From assembly GCA_041287705.1 (NCBI GenBank), contig JBGGNE010000021.1, positions 39,584-103,583 of the forward strand: a stretch of DNA of 64,000 nucleotides, in the 5' to 3' direction. Made by a program: the position numbers and the translations under genes. Below are positions 1 through 8,951 of this stretch, one piece after another (the stretch's first letter is position 1; the number at the start of each line of letters is the position of its first letter). The stretch is from LW23 sp041287705 (GTDB lineage: Bacteria > Verrucomicrobiota > Verrucomicrobiia > Methylacidiphilales > UBA1321). The notes under the pieces are model-generated. The model was given only the letters and a program-made list of their open reading frames with translations, ran no database searches and had not been told where the DNA came from.

Positions 1-1336
1 TTGGCTCCAGGTGCTCGTTCAGATCGAAGAGCAGGCCGCTGCCTTCGCGTCGAGCCAGAAATTCGCCCACCAGGAAGAGTGAACCTGCAACCAGCACCGG
101 ACGTTCCGCAGCGCTGACAATTTCCTGAATCTCCTCCCAGGCCGCGCCCAGATTCGCGAATGCGCGCGAGCGATGGCCGAACAGCCCCGCCACCTGAAAC
201 GGATCCGAACTGCGAGCGCTGGAAACGCCAACAACAAACACCTCGTCCGCCAGAGTACCCAGCATTGGTGCCATGGTGTCCCAGCTTTTATCCTGTAAAA
301 AGCCGCACACCAGTACGCAGCGGCGATCCCGATAAGCAGACTGCCACGTCTCCACCAAGCGCTGAACCGCGTCCGGATTGTGCGCCCCATCCACCACCAC
401 TGGCGGATCCGCGCGCAGCACCTGAAAGCGACCTGGCCAGACCGCCTCGGCAAGACCATCCGTCATCATTGCGTCCGTTATAAAACAGCGCGCCCGCTTG
501 CGCAGCAATTGCAGCGTCGCCAAAGCACATGCGGCATTGCGCACCTGATGCGGTCCCAGAAGGCCGAGCGAGTACTTCTTCTCCCCTATTCTAGTGCGCT
601 GGCGACCACGAACAATTCCCAGATTTCGGGCATGATGCGGCGACACATGCTCAAACGGCGCATCCAGTTCATCTGCCTTGCGGCGGATGACTTCCAGAGC
701 TTCGGGATCAAGAACGCCGGACACAACGGGAACTCCCGGCTTGATGATCCCGGCCTTTTCGCCTGCGATCAACGCCAGAGTGTTGCCCAGATGCGTGGCG
801 TGATCCATTGCGATGGACGTAATGACCGAGCACTCCGGCGTCACGATGTTTGTGGCGTCAAAGCGACCGCCAAGCCCAGTTTCCCAGACAACCCAGTCCG
901 CCTTACTGCGCTCAAAGTACCACAGTGCAAGGGCCGTCATTACTTCAAAGAATGTCGGATGCCCCAGGAAGACATTACCGCCATCATCCGAGGCAGAAGC
1001 AGGCGCGGCCATTTGGGCCAGAATAGGTTGAAGAGTTTCAACACCTTCTGTCAGCTCCTCCATCGAAATGGGGACGCCGTTGATCTGAATACGTTCGCAG
1101 ATGGAGATAAGGTGCGGGCTGGTAAACATACCAACCCGATAGCCCGCTTTGCGAAGGCACGATGCCAGAAACGCCGAAGTGGAGCCCTTGCCGTTGGTAC
1201 CGGCTATGTGGATAAACCGCATGCGCTCATGCGGACCGCCGATGCGTTCGGCCAGATCGCGCATGTTCTCCAGACCGAGCTTCATGCCCATCATTCGCAA
1301 TCTGCCGAGAAATTCGAGAGCCTCCTGGCCGGTCAT
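1..1336 (-). CDS. folC: Folylpolyglutamate synthase / dihydrofolate synthase (FolC), C-terminus cut by window edge
   Basis: The enzyme adds glutamate to dihydropteroate or to tetrahydrofolate in an ATP-dependent cytosolic reaction, keeping folates in the cell. Read from the ATG at 1336, the frame is open to the window edge (445 codons, close to full family length). It carries the Mur-ligase-type P-loop HIAGTNGKGSTSAFL near residue 45 and the C-terminal-domain signature VVVDGAHNPDAV. Only the last few residues should be missing. It is the third gene of a minus-strand run lysC - HD protein - folC with gaps of 54 and 77 bases. No Shine-Dalgarno is visible. The start could lie slightly upstream at a TTG, but the MTGQEALEFL beginning looks normal. 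Confidence 0.93.
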   Translation of the reverse strand, partial: MTGQEALEFLGRLRMMGMKLGLENMRDLAERIGGPHERMRFIHIAGTNGKGSTSAFLASCLRKAGYRVGMFTSPHLISICERIQINGVPISMEELTEGVETLQPILAQMAAPASASDDGGNVFLGHPTFFEVMTALALWYFERSKADWVVWETGLGGRFDATNIVTPECSVITSIAMDHATHLGNTLALIAGEKAGIIKPGVPVVSGVLDPEALEVIRRKADELDAPFEHVSPHHARNLGIVRGRQRTRIGEKKYSLGLLGPHQVRNAACALATLQLLRKRARCFITDAMMTDGLAEAVWPGRFQVLRADPPVVVDGAHNPDAVQRLVETWQSAYRDRRCVLVCGFLQDKSWDTMAPMLGTLADEVFVVGVSSARSSDPFQVAGLFGHRSRAFANLGAAWEEIQEIVSAAERPVLVAGSLFLVGEFLARREGSGLLFDLNEHLEP

Positions 1337-1413
1337 AACGTCACAATAGCGAGTGCTGCCGTTGCGTGGCAAGCAATGGCAACAGCTTGATGCTTAAAGA
1401 TGCACAATCTGTA

Positions 1414-1887
1414 TCAGGATTGCGGAGCAACCGCGCCGGAACCCGCCTCGGGTCCGCCAGACGTAAGCCTGTGCCAGGCTTTAAGATAGCGGTGCATGCG
1501 CTCCACGTCCTTGTCGCCAATCGCCTTGTTTCGGCGGATATCCATATTGTCTTCCAGATCGCCCAGCTTCACTTCCTTGCTCAACTCGCTGCCGGCGCTG
1601 CGCTCAACAAACTCTTCGTATGTCTCGTCATCGCGCCGGGTCACGCGATCAATCGCCGCGAGAATATGCTCCGCAAAACCTTCGCGACGAAGATCTTCCA
1701 GACCCCAGCGATGCGGGGGAACGCTGTCTTCCACCACATCGTGCAGAATGGCCACGATCCGAGCGTCGTCGGACCTCATCTTATGCATGATACGGAGCGG
1801 ATGCAGAATATAGGGCTGGCCGGACTTATCCTTAAAGCCCTTGTGTGCCTGCACTGCAATCTCTAACGCGCGTTCAAGAGTGGCCAT
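1414..1887 (-). CDS. Small RelA/SpoT-like HD-domain hydrolase
   Basis: This 157-residue protein is a stand-alone HD hydrolase resembling the N-terminal (p)ppGpp hydrolase domain of SpoT and the small alarmone hydrolases. Visible motifs are AHKGFKDKSGQPYILHP at the N-terminus, the metal-binding HD pair in AILHDVVEDS and a later Asp in KLGDLEDNMD. There is no synthetase, TGS or ACT domain, so synthesis of (p)ppGpp is not expected. It lies between lysC and folC on the same strand. Hydrolysis of (p)ppGpp is inferred from the family; the real substrate could be another nucleotide. The start ATG is preceded by a T-rich stretch rather than a Shine-Dalgarno. Confidence 0.8.
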   Translation of the reverse strand: MATLERALEIAVQAHKGFKDKSGQPYILHPLRIMHKMRSDDARIVAILHDVVEDSVPPHRWGLEDLRREGFAEHILAAIDRVTRRDDETYEEFVERSAGSELSKEVKLGDLEDNMDIRRNKAIGDKDVERMHRYLKAWHRLTSGGPEAGSGAVAPQS

Positions 1888-1941
1888 ATGAAGTAAGATA
1901 AATAGAGTACCGGGGATGCTGTCCGTTAAATCGACGGCAGC

Positions 1942-3198
1942 TTACTTTGCCGGGATGCCCGCATTCGGCTCGAACGGCTTGCCCTGTTTCTCAAGGCCGA
2001 AAGCGTCGTGCACAGCCTGCGCAGCCTTCTGGGCCAGATCCTGGTCCACTACCACGCTGATCTTGATTTCGCTCGTACTGATCATCTGGACGTTTACACC
2101 CGCGTGGGACAGCGCACCGAAAAGCTTGGCCGCGACACCGCTGTGAGAGCGCATACCGATGCCGACGACGGACAGCTTGCTGATACCATCCTGCGACAGG
2201 AATTCACGCGCGCCAATTTCCGTGACCACGGGGTCGATCACCTTGCGAGCCTTCGGCAGATCGTCCTTGTTCAGCGTGAAAGTGATGTCGGTTGTGCCCT
2301 GCAGGGAGACGTTCTGCACAATCATGTCGATATTCAGCTGCGCCTCGGCAATAGCCGAGAATACGCGCGCGGCCACACCGGGCTTATCCGGCACACCTGC
2401 AATCGTTACCTTGGCCTGATTCTTTTCGACACTTACGCCGCGCAATACTACATGTTCCATCGATTTGTTTTCCTCTCGGATGATCGTACCTTCGTTATCG
2501 TTAAAGCTGGAGCGCACCTCAAAAACCACTCCAAACTTCTTGGCAAACTCCACAGAGCGCGCCTGCATTACCTTTGCGCCCAGGCTGGCCAGTTCCAGCA
2601 TTTCGTCGTAGGACAGCTCTGTAATCTTGCTGGCGTTCGGCACGAGCCGTGGATCTGCCGTATAAACGCCGTCCACGTCCGTGTAGATCTGGCAGACATC
2701 CGCCTTCACTACGGCAGCCAGCGCTATCGCCGTAAGATCCGAGCCGCCGCGGCCCAGCGTGGTGATATGGCCGCTTTCGGTCTCCCCCTGAAAACCCGCA
2801 ACGATGACGACATTGCCTGCATCCAGATGCTCATGAACGCGCTTCGGCGTGATGTTCTGGATCTTGGCCTTGGTATGGATGCCATCCGTCTGGATACCCG
2901 CCTGAGCACCGGTCAGCGATACAGCAGGAATTCCCAGACCGTGCAGAGCCATGGCGGTAAGCGCGATGGTCGTCTGCTCCCCTGTCGCGAGAAGCATATC
3001 CATTTCGCGCTCAGAGGGTTCGGTGGTCACTTCACGCGCCAGTTTGATAAGTTTATCGGTAACGCCGGACATCGCGGAAACGACGACCACTACCTTATGG
3101 CCCTCTTTGTGCCAACGGGCAACGCGACGGGCGACATTGCGAATGCGTTCGGCATCGCCGACGGATGTGCCCCCGTATTTCTGAACAATAAGCGACAT
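1942..3198 (-). CDS. lysC: Aspartate kinase
   Basis: Aspartate kinase phosphorylates L-aspartate to aspartyl-4-phosphate, the first step toward lysine, diaminopimelate, methionine and threonine. The 418-residue protein opens with the kinase motif KYGGTSVG (residues 7-14), carries GRGGSDLTA in the kinase domain, and ends in two ACT domains (about 265-410; IAGVPDKPGVAARVFSAIA and VVGIGMRSHSGVAAKLF), the usual site of lysine/threonine feedback. The length is typical for a monofunctional enzyme. It begins the lysC-HD-folC run; dapF-dapA-dapB lie 9 kb away on the opposite strand. The start follows a C/T-rich leader, and I saw no lysine riboswitch upstream. Confidence 0.96.
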   Translation of the reverse strand: MSLIVQKYGGTSVGDAERIRNVARRVARWHKEGHKVVVVVSAMSGVTDKLIKLAREVTTEPSEREMDMLLATGEQTTIALTAMALHGLGIPAVSLTGAQAGIQTDGIHTKAKIQNITPKRVHEHLDAGNVVIVAGFQGETESGHITTLGRGGSDLTAIALAAVVKADVCQIYTDVDGVYTADPRLVPNASKITELSYDEMLELASLGAKVMQARSVEFAKKFGVVFEVRSSFNDNEGTIIREENKSMEHVVLRGVSVEKNQAKVTIAGVPDKPGVAARVFSAIAEAQLNIDMIVQNVSLQGTTDITFTLNKDDLPKARKVIDPVVTEIGAREFLSQDGISKLSVVGIGMRSHSGVAAKLFGALSHAGVNVQMISTSEIKISVVVDQDLAQKAAQAVHDAFGLEKQGKPFEPNAGIPAK

Positions 3199-3475
3199 GG
3201 GAAGTTAAAAGGAAAGCGATCAGACATAGCAGCCTGTACGCGGAACGCAAGCATTCTGCAAAAAATGGGCACCATTGCGAATCGTGGCTTATCCCGAAGG
3301 CGCAGCAACATGACAGAAAAAGATCGCAATGTTGCACCCGCGGAATGCTGATCTTCTTTGCCCGCTTCCTGCACTTTCTTAAGTGCAGTTCATACGTTTT
3401 GAAGAAATAAAGTTCGAATTGACCACTCATCACTTTGTCTCTAAACATAACTACTTCATCCCACCTGGAGGATAT

Positions 3476-3738
3476 ATGAACAAAAATAACAACACATCTA
3501 TCAGCGCACTGCAGTTCGAAAACATCTCCTTTTTTCGAGCCGACAAGTAAGAGACGCCGCGGTTACCCGTCCGAGACACGCGTCCGGAAAGGCATCAGGA
3601 TCGTGCACGGCGACAAAGAGTTGCACGAGAAGTTGGGCCGCAAAGATTTATGCCCGTGCGGCTCCGGGAGGAAATTTCCGCAAATGCTGCCTGCAGACCG
3701 GGCGGCACGACGGCTCCCTCCGTGACCACTACTTTTAG
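3476..3738 (+). pseudogene. Small SEC-C zinc-motif protein broken by two one-base frameshifts
   Basis: ATG at 3476 has one of the few clear Shine-Dalgarno sequences in the window (TGGAGG, four bases before the start). The frame reads MNKNNNTSISALQFENISFF and stops at a TAA after 24 codons. One T fewer in the six-T run near 3533 would carry the frame into KRRRGYPSETR and on through KDLCPCGSGRKF. A second excess T in AAATTT near 3670 breaks the motif; without it the frame continues RKCCLQTGRHDG to the TAG at 3736. The reconstructed 86-residue protein has the SEC-C pattern CxCxSGxKFxxCC. Both lesions are single extra T bases in homopolymers, so either this is a recent pseudogene or the sequence contains errors. 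A strong terminator follows. Confidence 0.72.
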
Positions 3739-3763
3739 AGAATAAGTAGGTATCAATATTCAC

Positions 3764-3802
3764 AACGCCGCGCCCTTTATCCGGGCGCGGCGTTGCTTTT
3801 TC
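3764..3802 (+). terminator. Rho-independent terminator after the SEC-C gene
   Basis: A perfect 12-base stem (AACGCCGCGCCC paired with GGGCGCGGCGTT) with a short loop is followed by GCTTTTT. The T tract points rightward, so it serves the SEC-C gene. On the other side the hairpin is not followed by T residues, so it is probably weaker for the converging GH2 gene that ends at 3813. Confidence 0.85.
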
Positions 3803-3812
3803 TGGAATCAGA

Positions 3813-5624
3813 CTATTCCTCTATCGCTGCTTTAAGTATCTGCGCGGCTCGAATGCGGGCCATATCAAACTTCAGGCTGCGATCGAATCCGTAAATGCCG
3901 TTCTGCTCCTGAAAGACGTCGGTAAGCTGCGTGTAGCAGTAGCCAAACATGCCTGCGTTATCCAGAAGAGCCGCGCACAGCCCTTCGAACCGCGCGTAAA
4001 ACTCCTCAATACTCACAGGACGTTTTCCATATCCCCACGAAGCGTCACCAGGCCGCGCGGCAGGATTCCACCAGATGCCGCCAAACTCGCTGACAAAATA
4101 CGGCTGCCCGTGATAAGGCACACACCAGGCCGACCCGTTCTCGTTATTGATAAACGGATTGCCTGCGGCGGCACCTGCATGGCGCGCACGGAAAGACTCA
4201 GGATCCTGGTCGTAATCGTGCGAGTCGTAGATATCGGTATCCGGCACGCGATGAGAGTAACCTGAGGCGTCGAGCACTGGTCGTGTTTTATCCAGTGCCT
4301 TCGTGGCAAAGAACATCGCGCGAGCGGCATCTTCCAGCGCCGAAATCCGACCCTGTGTCCGTTCGTACGATTCATTCATAGGGCACCAGCCAATGATGCT
4401 GGGGTGGGAGTAATCGCGCTCCACGGCTTCAAGCCACTCGCCCACATAGCTGGTGCTGAACTTCTGGTGATGGTCATGGTGCGGTCCCTGGACACAATCC
4501 CAGTCCGGAAACTCGCCCCATACCAGGTAGCCCATCTTATCCGCATGATACAGAAAGCGCTCCTCAAAGACTTTCTGGTGGAGACGCGCGCCATTAAATC
4601 CTGCCTCCAGGCTCAGCTGAATATCGCGCTTTAAAGCCTCGTCGGATGGTGCCGTAAGCAATCCGTCTTCATACCACCCCTGATCCAGCACCAGCCGCTG
4701 GAAGACGCTTCGGCCATTGATCTTAACCATGTAACCATCAATGGAAACAGAGCGCAGTCCACCATAAGTCCGAATCTTATCTATGACATTCCCGTCCACT
4801 CCAACCAGCTCCACGTCGATGTCGTGCAGAAACGGATCTTCAGGGCTCCACAATCGCCGTCTGTCTGCGGGTAGCTGTAAATCCAGAGATACCGAAAAGC
4901 CCTCCGCCGGTTGTGTCGCTTCCGCGATAACTGAGCCGTCTTCATCCTTCACTGTAGCGTGCACGGATACGCCTCCGCCGACTGCAAAGGACTTGCGATT
5001 GCCACTTAACGGCAACTCCAGAAGAAAGATGCCCCGCGAAATATTCGGCGAAACGCGAGGACGTCCCAGCCATGCCTCATTTACTGGCTCCAGCCATACG
5101 CTCTGCCAAATGCCCGTGACTCGCGTGTACAGGCAGCCGTACTTGCCGAACGAGGAAGTCTGCTTGCCACGCGGTTGTGAATCCGTGGCGTTATCCCGCG
5201 CGCGAACCACTATTTCGGCCTTCTGCCCAGCCTCAGCCACACCTGTCAGGTTACATGCGAAAGGAGTGAATCCTCCCCGGTGGCTGCCGACCTGTGTTCC
5301 ATTTACCCAAACTGTTGCATCATAATCCACCGCCTGAAAGTGAAGCAACACAGAGCGTCCCTCCCATGCGGAGGGAATCTGCACGGTGCGCCGATACCAA
5401 ACCGCATTGAGAAAATCTGTATTGGCGATGCCGGATAAAACGGATTCCGGGCAAAATGGCACCGTAATCTGGCTAACCAGCGGACGGGTAAGCAGACCTC
5501 GCTCTTCTCCGGAATCTCCCTGATCTGTCTCGAATTCCCATTGGCCATTCAGACAGAGCCAGTCAGTACGGACACACTGAGGACGAGGATATTCCAGACG
5601 CGGAATAACAGTAGTGGATTGCAT
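3813..5624 (-). CDS. Glycoside hydrolase family 2 enzyme (beta-galactosidase/glucuronidase-like)
   Basis: A retaining GH2 glycosidase of 603 residues. Domain order is typical: sugar-binding jelly roll (about 20-180, with VNGTQVGSHRGGFTPF), immunoglobulin-like domain (about 190-295), and TIM barrel (about 300-603). The acid/base is Glu418 in WCPMNES and the nucleophile Glu513 in YFVSEFGG. I chose ATG 5624; the frame stays open further upstream but that stretch overlaps the divergent AraC gene. No signal peptide is visible, so the enzyme is probably cytoplasmic and acts on imported oligosaccharides. The AraC-type gene starts 75 bases away on the other strand and is the likely regulator. Substrate specificity cannot be read from the sequence. 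Confidence 0.92.
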   Translation of the reverse strand: MQSTTVIPRLEYPRPQCVRTDWLCLNGQWEFETDQGDSGEERGLLTRPLVSQITVPFCPESVLSGIANTDFLNAVWYRRTVQIPSAWEGRSVLLHFQAVDYDATVWVNGTQVGSHRGGFTPFACNLTGVAEAGQKAEIVVRARDNATDSQPRGKQTSSFGKYGCLYTRVTGIWQSVWLEPVNEAWLGRPRVSPNISRGIFLLELPLSGNRKSFAVGGGVSVHATVKDEDGSVIAEATQPAEGFSVSLDLQLPADRRRLWSPEDPFLHDIDVELVGVDGNVIDKIRTYGGLRSVSIDGYMVKINGRSVFQRLVLDQGWYEDGLLTAPSDEALKRDIQLSLEAGFNGARLHQKVFEERFLYHADKMGYLVWGEFPDWDCVQGPHHDHHQKFSTSYVGEWLEAVERDYSHPSIIGWCPMNESYERTQGRISALEDAARAMFFATKALDKTRPVLDASGYSHRVPDTDIYDSHDYDQDPESFRARHAGAAAGNPFINNENGSAWCVPYHGQPYFVSEFGGIWWNPAARPGDASWGYGKRPVSIEEFYARFEGLCAALLDNAGMFGYCYTQLTDVFQEQNGIYGFDRSLKFDMARIRAAQILKAAIEE

Positions 5625-5699
5625 ATATATGAAGTAAAATTCTGCACTGGAATCACCAGCAAAGTCCCGATATCGTGCCAAAATTTCAATAAATGCGCT

Positions 5700-6575
5700 A
5701 TGGGTGAAATCCTGAAAACCATTGGTGAAATCCACTCCATCGGTGCATCCACTAAAGAAACGATTGTATCGCCCGCGCAATGCCCTGCGCTTCTTCAGCA
5801 CCACATTCTTCTCGCCGGCATCTCGGAGGCTGGCCCGGACTTCTCGTTCATCCGATTCCGCCCCGGCAAGAGTCAGATTCTGGCCTGTACCCATGGTCGC
5901 GGCGAAGTATGGCTGCCAAATGAGGAGACAGATCACAACTCGATCGAAACCCAGGGCAAATGGCATCCATGCACGGCAGGCGAGACATACGTTACCTCGG
6001 CCACGGCAGCGCATGGGTATCACGCCAGACGCCGGCAACCGTGGCGAGTGTGCTGGGTGGTGTATGATTTGCCGGCCATGGATCAGGCTCGCCCGCAACC
6101 TTTTCTTGCACAATCTGATACGCGGTTGCTCCAGAGTGCGCTCACCGGGCTTTGTCAGGAAGCATCCGGCGTTGCCGATCCCGCGCTGCTGGAGGACTGG
6201 GCGCGGCTGGTGCATATTTATGCCATGCGCACGATTCAGCGCCCGCCGGATCCCCGACGTCTTCGAGCGCTCTGGGAAACTGCCGGCGCCTCGCTGGCTC
6301 GTCCCTGGAGTCTGGATGATCTGGCAAAGGCAGCTGGAATGGGTGCCGAACAGCTCCGTCGAGTATGTCTTCGCGAAACGGGCCGCAGCCCCATGCAGCA
6401 TCTTACCAGTTTGCGAATAACACGCGCCACCGCGTTGCTGGCCACCGGCCGCAGCGTTAAAGAAGTCGCGCCTGCCGTTGGCTATCAGAATGAGTTCGCC
6501 TTTTCCAGCACTTACAGCCGCTGGACCGGGCGCAGCCCTTCAAGTGTTCCCAAACCACAGCCGATGCCTGAGTAG
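5700..6575 (+). CDS. AraC-family transcriptional regulator
   Basis: A 291-residue regulator with an N-terminal cupin-like ligand domain (about 20-125, ending PWRVCWVVYD) and a C-terminal pair of helix-turn-helix motifs (about 190-280: WSLDDLAKAAGMGAEQLRRV and VKEVAPAVGYQNEFAFSSTY). The last motif is the AraC/XylS signature. I used ATG 5700 because the longer frame would run into the divergent GH2 gene. Its position 75 bases from that gene predicts sugar-responsive control of it. The shared intergenic stretch is AT-rich and must contain both promoters. No clear repeated operator was seen in it. Confidence 0.9.
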   Translation: MGEILKTIGEIHSIGASTKETIVSPAQCPALLQHHILLAGISEAGPDFSFIRFRPGKSQILACTHGRGEVWLPNEETDHNSIETQGKWHPCTAGETYVTSATAAHGYHARRRQPWRVCWVVYDLPAMDQARPQPFLAQSDTRLLQSALTGLCQEASGVADPALLEDWARLVHIYAMRTIQRPPDPRRLRALWETAGASLARPWSLDDLAKAAGMGAEQLRRVCLRETGRSPMQHLTSLRITRATALLATGRSVKEVAPAVGYQNEFAFSSTYSRWTGRSPSSVPKPQPMPE

Positions 6576-6834
6576 ATAAACCTGAGCCGTGCCGGCATTG
6601 CAGATGTAAAGCTTAACATTAATCTTCATACGTTGAAGCGCCCAAGCTTCTTAAATAAGAGCCATGCACACAATGACACCATCGGCACGACAGATTACAT
6701 GAAGTGACGGAAAATATATTTCATTTAGCCAGTTAATTTTTGCACGATAAAGTCGAGGTGGTTTAGATAACCAGGTAAAACTTTCTTTGATAGAGTTGAT
6801 TTAAGCACATTATTGAACAACTCTTGAATTTTCT
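6576..6834. other. AT-rich intergenic stretch between araC-type and lacI-type genes
   Basis: With the operator cluster that follows, this makes about 317 bases without a gene. It is noticeably more AT-rich than its neighbours. I see no reading frame with coding character and only a weak hairpin near 6631 (GAAGC/GCTTC). The regulatory part is described separately. Confidence 0.6.
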
Positions 6835-6875
6835 ATGTTCTTTGACAAGAACATTGATTTTGAAAAATGTTCTTG
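6835..6875 (+). promoter_or_regulatory. Three-half-site inverted-repeat operator before the LacI-family gene
   Basis: Three copies of one half-site lie in alternating orientation: ATGTTCTT (6835-6842), AAGAACATT (6847-6855) and AATGTTCTT (6866-6874). The first pair forms a perfect 8-base inverted repeat with the 4-base spacer TGAC. The second pair forms a perfect 10-base inverted repeat (CAAGAACATT/AATGTTCTTG) around ten bases. The cluster ends 17 bases before the start codon of the regulator and overlaps its predicted promoter, so autoregulation is the natural inference. Confidence 0.7.
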
Positions 6876-6882
6876 GTACTAT
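6854..6882 (+). promoter_or_regulatory. Predicted sigma70-type promoter of the LacI-family gene
   Basis: TTGATT (6854-6859) and TACTAT (6877-6882) are separated by 17 bases. Transcription would start near 6889, only a few bases before the ATG at 6893, so the message may be almost leaderless. The -35 hexamer lies inside the shared middle half-site of the operator cluster. Confidence 0.5.
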
Positions 6883-6892
6883 AGGGCTAGAA

Positions 6893-8023
6893 ATGAGCGA
6901 GACCGATAGTCCCGTTACACTAAAGATGATTGCTCAGGTGGCAGGTGTCACCCATCCTACAGTGTCACGCGCGTTGCGCAACGATTCGCGCAATATCAGC
7001 GAGGCCACGTGCAAGCGTATTCAGGAGATTGCCCGATCCCTGGGATATCGCCCCGATCCCGCAATGTCCGCACTCATCGCCCACCGCACACGTGTACGGC
7101 ATCAGGGCGAGTATAACAAAATCGTGGTGCTCAACGCCTGGGGTACTCAGCCTTTACCGCCCTATTTTCAGGAACAGCTGCACGGGATGACGACCAAGGC
7201 TGCGGCCCTTGGCTATCAGATCGACCTGCTTCCCGTGCCTGTAGACACTTCCGCCCAGGCGCATCTTTCCCGCACTCTGGTGTCGCGTGGTATCCGCGGA
7301 ATCATTGTGGGGCCGCTGCCCGTTTCGCGACCCCACGTGCAGCTAGAGTGGAAACACTTCTCCGCGGTAACTACCGGCTACAGCCTCGCTTCTCCCTCCC
7401 TGCCCTATGTGGCGTCCAATCACCTTCAGTCCATAGAAACGATCTACGAGCAGTTGCGTTTGCTGGGTTATCGCAAGATAGGCTTCTTTCATCACCGCGA
7501 TTCCGAACGGCGCAACCGCCACCTTTACCTGGCCTCGTACCTTAAATGTCTGGTGCTGGATGGAATGACGCATGACGAAGCGCCACCTCTCCTGACAAGC
7601 GACGCCCATAATCCCAATCCTCTGGACTGGATCACACGGCATGGTTTCGAGGCGGTCATCTGCGGGTGGCACGAGTCCCAACACCTGATGTCGAACATGG
7701 AGAGCAAAGGTCTCCGCGTTCCCGACGATTTGGGCATCGCCTCTTTCGGTATCTCACACGATACTCTTACCAAGATGTCCGGCCTTGCCGAGGACTGGGT
7801 CAACATTGGCACTGAAGCCGTGGCTCTCCTGCAATCGCTAATTCTGGCAGGCAAGCGCGGTCTGCCGGAACAGCGCACGGCCATCCTGATCGACGGCAAA
7901 TGGAAACAGGGTGAGACCGTGCGTGGAGAGACAATCTCCACAGCAGTTGCTCCGTCAAAAAAAGAAGACTCATGCGCCGCCGCATGGATTGAAGCGCCGG
8001 AACCGCTCGCGGAGCGCTCGTGA
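6893..8023 (+). CDS. LacI-family transcriptional regulator
   Basis: The 376-residue protein has the LacI helix-turn-helix at residues 8-55 (VTLKMIAQVAGVTHPTVSRAL, then the hinge-proximal IARSLGYRPDPAMSALIAHR), followed by a periplasmic-binding-protein-like sensor domain (about 65-345). I chose ATG 6893 because the helix-turn-helix normally starts within ten residues and because operators and promoter lie just upstream. The His/Arg-rich VRHQGEY hinge and a sensor opening with IVVLNAWG are typical of Verrucomicrobial LacI paralogues. No clear target lies downstream, so it may control genes elsewhere or the GH2 region. The effector is unknown. Confidence 0.9.
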   Translation: MSETDSPVTLKMIAQVAGVTHPTVSRALRNDSRNISEATCKRIQEIARSLGYRPDPAMSALIAHRTRVRHQGEYNKIVVLNAWGTQPLPPYFQEQLHGMTTKAAALGYQIDLLPVPVDTSAQAHLSRTLVSRGIRGIIVGPLPVSRPHVQLEWKHFSAVTTGYSLASPSLPYVASNHLQSIETIYEQLRLLGYRKIGFFHHRDSERRNRHLYLASYLKCLVLDGMTHDEAPPLLTSDAHNPNPLDWITRHGFEAVICGWHESQHLMSNMESKGLRVPDDLGIASFGISHDTLTKMSGLAEDWVNIGTEAVALLQSLILAGKRGLPEQRTAILIDGKWKQGETVRGETISTAVAPSKKEDSCAAAWIEAPEPLAERS

Positions 8024-8052
8024 TTAATGATCGGTTATTGGTTTCGTTCCCG

Positions 8053-8416
8053 TTAAGGCCAACAGATAAAGAAGTACCACGTCCAGACTATCAGCATTAA
8101 CTGAACGGGCGTGCGTACATACAAATAGCGCAGCCCACCTTCATGGCCTCCCAGTGGTATATGTTTTAAAGCGGCATGGACATTGATGGGGAATACCGCT
8201 GCACAGAACAGGATGATACCTACGCCATACCATGCCATCCAGGGCTCCAGGTTGCTTAACTGATTCAGCGCTATTATGCCAAGCCCTATAGCAAATTCCA
8301 TAATGCCGGAGATCCAGACTATCTCTTTACGATAAGGATAGCCGGGGGCCAGCACAAAATGCAGGCACGCAAAGCCACACTGCCAGAGCAACTTTCAGAA
8401 TTTGTGGAATCAGCAT
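8053..8416 (-). pseudogene. DoxX-like small membrane protein, probably damaged near the N-terminus
   Basis: The C-terminal 95 residues look like a short DoxX-family membrane protein: YPYRKEIVWISGIMEF, AAVFPINVHAALKHI and RTPVQLMLIVWTWYFF, with three to four hydrophobic helices. The only plausible ATG (8416; MLIPQILKVALAVWL) is one frame off from this reading, whose own first possible start is TTG 8391. The usual loop of seven or eight residues between the His-Phe after helix 1 and the PY motif is also missing. A small deletion that changed the frame would explain both. It ends 29 bases from the converging LacI-type gene. Function of the family is not well defined. Confidence 0.5.
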
Positions 8417-8610
8417 TATCGGCAAATTTCGTCCGACTTATTCGGTCTCTGCATCGGCATCATTCCAGCACAACTCTCTGAAACGGGCTTTTCCCGGATC
8501 ATAGGGACAGTCCAGCTTCCTTGTCTGCACAGACCCAAAGCCGATAAAACAAAGCTGATTCCCAAGATAAACAAAGACAGGGAAAACCTGAAAACTGGAA
8601 AACCAAAGCA

Positions 8611-8632
8611 AAAATCCCTTCGTGAAAAAGGG

Positions 8633-8633
<1 letters not shown>
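8611..8633 (-). terminator. Terminator of tRNA-Gly copy 1
   Basis: Read on the minus strand, TCCCTTT and AAGGGA form a short hairpin directly after the tRNA 3' end, followed by TTTT. The same structure follows copy 2. Confidence 0.65.
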
Positions 8634-8705
<72 letters not shown>

Positions 8706-8928
8706 ATGGGTAACTTCATCTGAGTCGCTTAAGATGCACGAACCGCCTGAACTTGGCAAGCGATTCCTGAAAGAAATTTACGAATTCTTTTCGCGGCCGT
8801 TTTTCCCGGCAAAACAATCAGCTAATCTTCCAGGCAGGGATGTGGACATGCAAATCAGGACGCAGGAAAGCATTCGGACGCCCGTAATCCTACGTGAAGC
8901 TAATAGCACAAAACCAAAAGACTGCGAC

Positions 8929-8951
8929 AAAATCCCTTTGTGAAAAAAGGG

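Noticed and set aside
380..1390. Long open frame on the plus strand opposite folC
   Set aside because: The minus strand reads a clear FolC protein with conserved motifs; the plus frame shows no family signature and simply mirrors GC-rich codons.
3199..3475. Lysine riboswitch upstream of lysC
   Set aside because: I looked for the conserved AGAGGTGC-type core on the minus strand and did not find it.
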